Shown piece by piece: positions 5,354 through 5,528 of a DNA stretch of 5,528 nt; within the stretch, counting starts at the first letter, position 1, and every line of letters begins with the position of its first letter. The translations under genes were made by a program, and so were the position numbers. The notes under the pieces were generated by a model. It did not search any database and was not told the DNA's origin. It saw only the letters and a list, made by a program, of their open reading frames with translations. Origin of the DNA: an uncultured Eubacteriales bacterium (GTDB lineage: Bacteria; Bacillota; Clostridia; Oscillospirales; CAG-272); NCBI GenBank assembly GCA_900556615.1, contig USPP01000135.1, positions 1 to 5,528 on the forward strand. Reading direction: 5' to 3'.

Positions 5354-5528
5354 GCTCCTTGAGAATAAAAAACGCCCTTCTCTATAACGCAGAAGACAGA
5401 AGCTTTAAAAAGGGCGGCTTAACGGTTGAAAATGGAAAATTTGCCGAAATACGCGCATATGAAAATGCCGTCGATATGGACGGCGCATTAATCCTTCCGG
5501 GGCTCATTGATGTTCATACTCACGGCAG
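5350..5528 (+). CDS. nagA: N-acetylglucosamine-6-phosphate deacetylase, N-terminal part (runs off window)
   Basis: NagA removes acetate from GlcNAc-6-phosphate, making the glucosamine-6-phosphate that NagB uses. Only the first 59 residues are inside the window; the family is usually about 380 residues. The start MSSLRIKNALLYN is followed by a small beta-strand region (TVENGKFAEI, 25-34) and then LPGLIDVHTHG (49-59), the amidohydrolase signature whose HxH pair (His56, His58) normally binds metal. The ATG at 5350 overlaps the nagB stop by four bases (ATGA) and no strong ribosome binding site of its own is visible, so reinitiation after nagB is expected. Another amidohydrolase, such as dihydroorotase, would share the HxH motif, but the nagB coupling makes nagA by far the best reading. 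Confidence 0.92.
   Translation, partial: MSSLRIKNALLYNAEDRSFKKGGLTVENGKFAEIRAYENAVDMDGALILPGLIDVHTHG

Overview
The window looks like chromosomal DNA from a low-to-moderate GC Firmicute, most likely a clostridial (gut-type) anaerobe. This is inferred from the strong AGGAGG-type ribosome binding sites, near-consensus sigma-A promoters, the short Firmicutes form of mannose-6-phosphate isomerase, a lipoprotein cyclophilin and the nagB-nagA gene order. No rRNA, tRNA, CRISPR array, phage gene or transposase gene was seen. All convincing genes are on the + strand.

Layout. (1) 73-1690: a good promoter drives a cyclophilin-type peptidyl-prolyl isomerase lipoprotein and, 14 bases later, class I mannose-6-phosphate isomerase (manA), which seems to lack a short internal loop. 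(2) 1691-1858: a GC-rich foldable spacer, then a near-perfect TTGACA/TATAAT promoter. (3) 1859-2554: TcdA/CsdL-like tRNA threonylcarbamoyladenosine dehydratase, followed by a textbook intrinsic terminator (2567-2606). (4) 2607-3206: about 600 bases without a gene. It holds a consensus promoter with a LacI-type palindromic operator just after the -10 box, a 175-bp palindromic MITE-like element with perfect 13-bp terminal inverted repeats, and an AT-rich 10-bp inverted repeat. (5) 3207-4140: a ROK-family sugar kinase broken by one frameshift near 3885. (6) 4141-4591: a gene-free leader with a possible weak terminator, a candidate promoter and two clear hairpins. (7) 4592-5353: nagB, glucosamine-6-phosphate deaminase, overlapping by ATGA the start of nagA, N-acetylglucosamine-6-phosphate deacetylase, which runs off the right edge.

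How the genes fit together. ROK kinase, NagA and NagB would turn GlcNAc into GlcNAc-6-P, then GlcN-6-P, then fructose-6-P plus ammonia. ManA brings mannose-6-P to the same fructose-6-P node. The right half is thus an amino-sugar catabolic locus whose kinase is either decayed or misassembled. TcdA is a tRNA-modification housekeeping gene with its own promoter and terminator, and the cyclophilin is a surface-anchored folding helper.

I did not find a new multi-gene system. The most notable items are the MITE-like element between a LacI-type regulated promoter and the kinase, the kinase frameshift, the in-frame loop loss in ManA, and the structured nagB leader.
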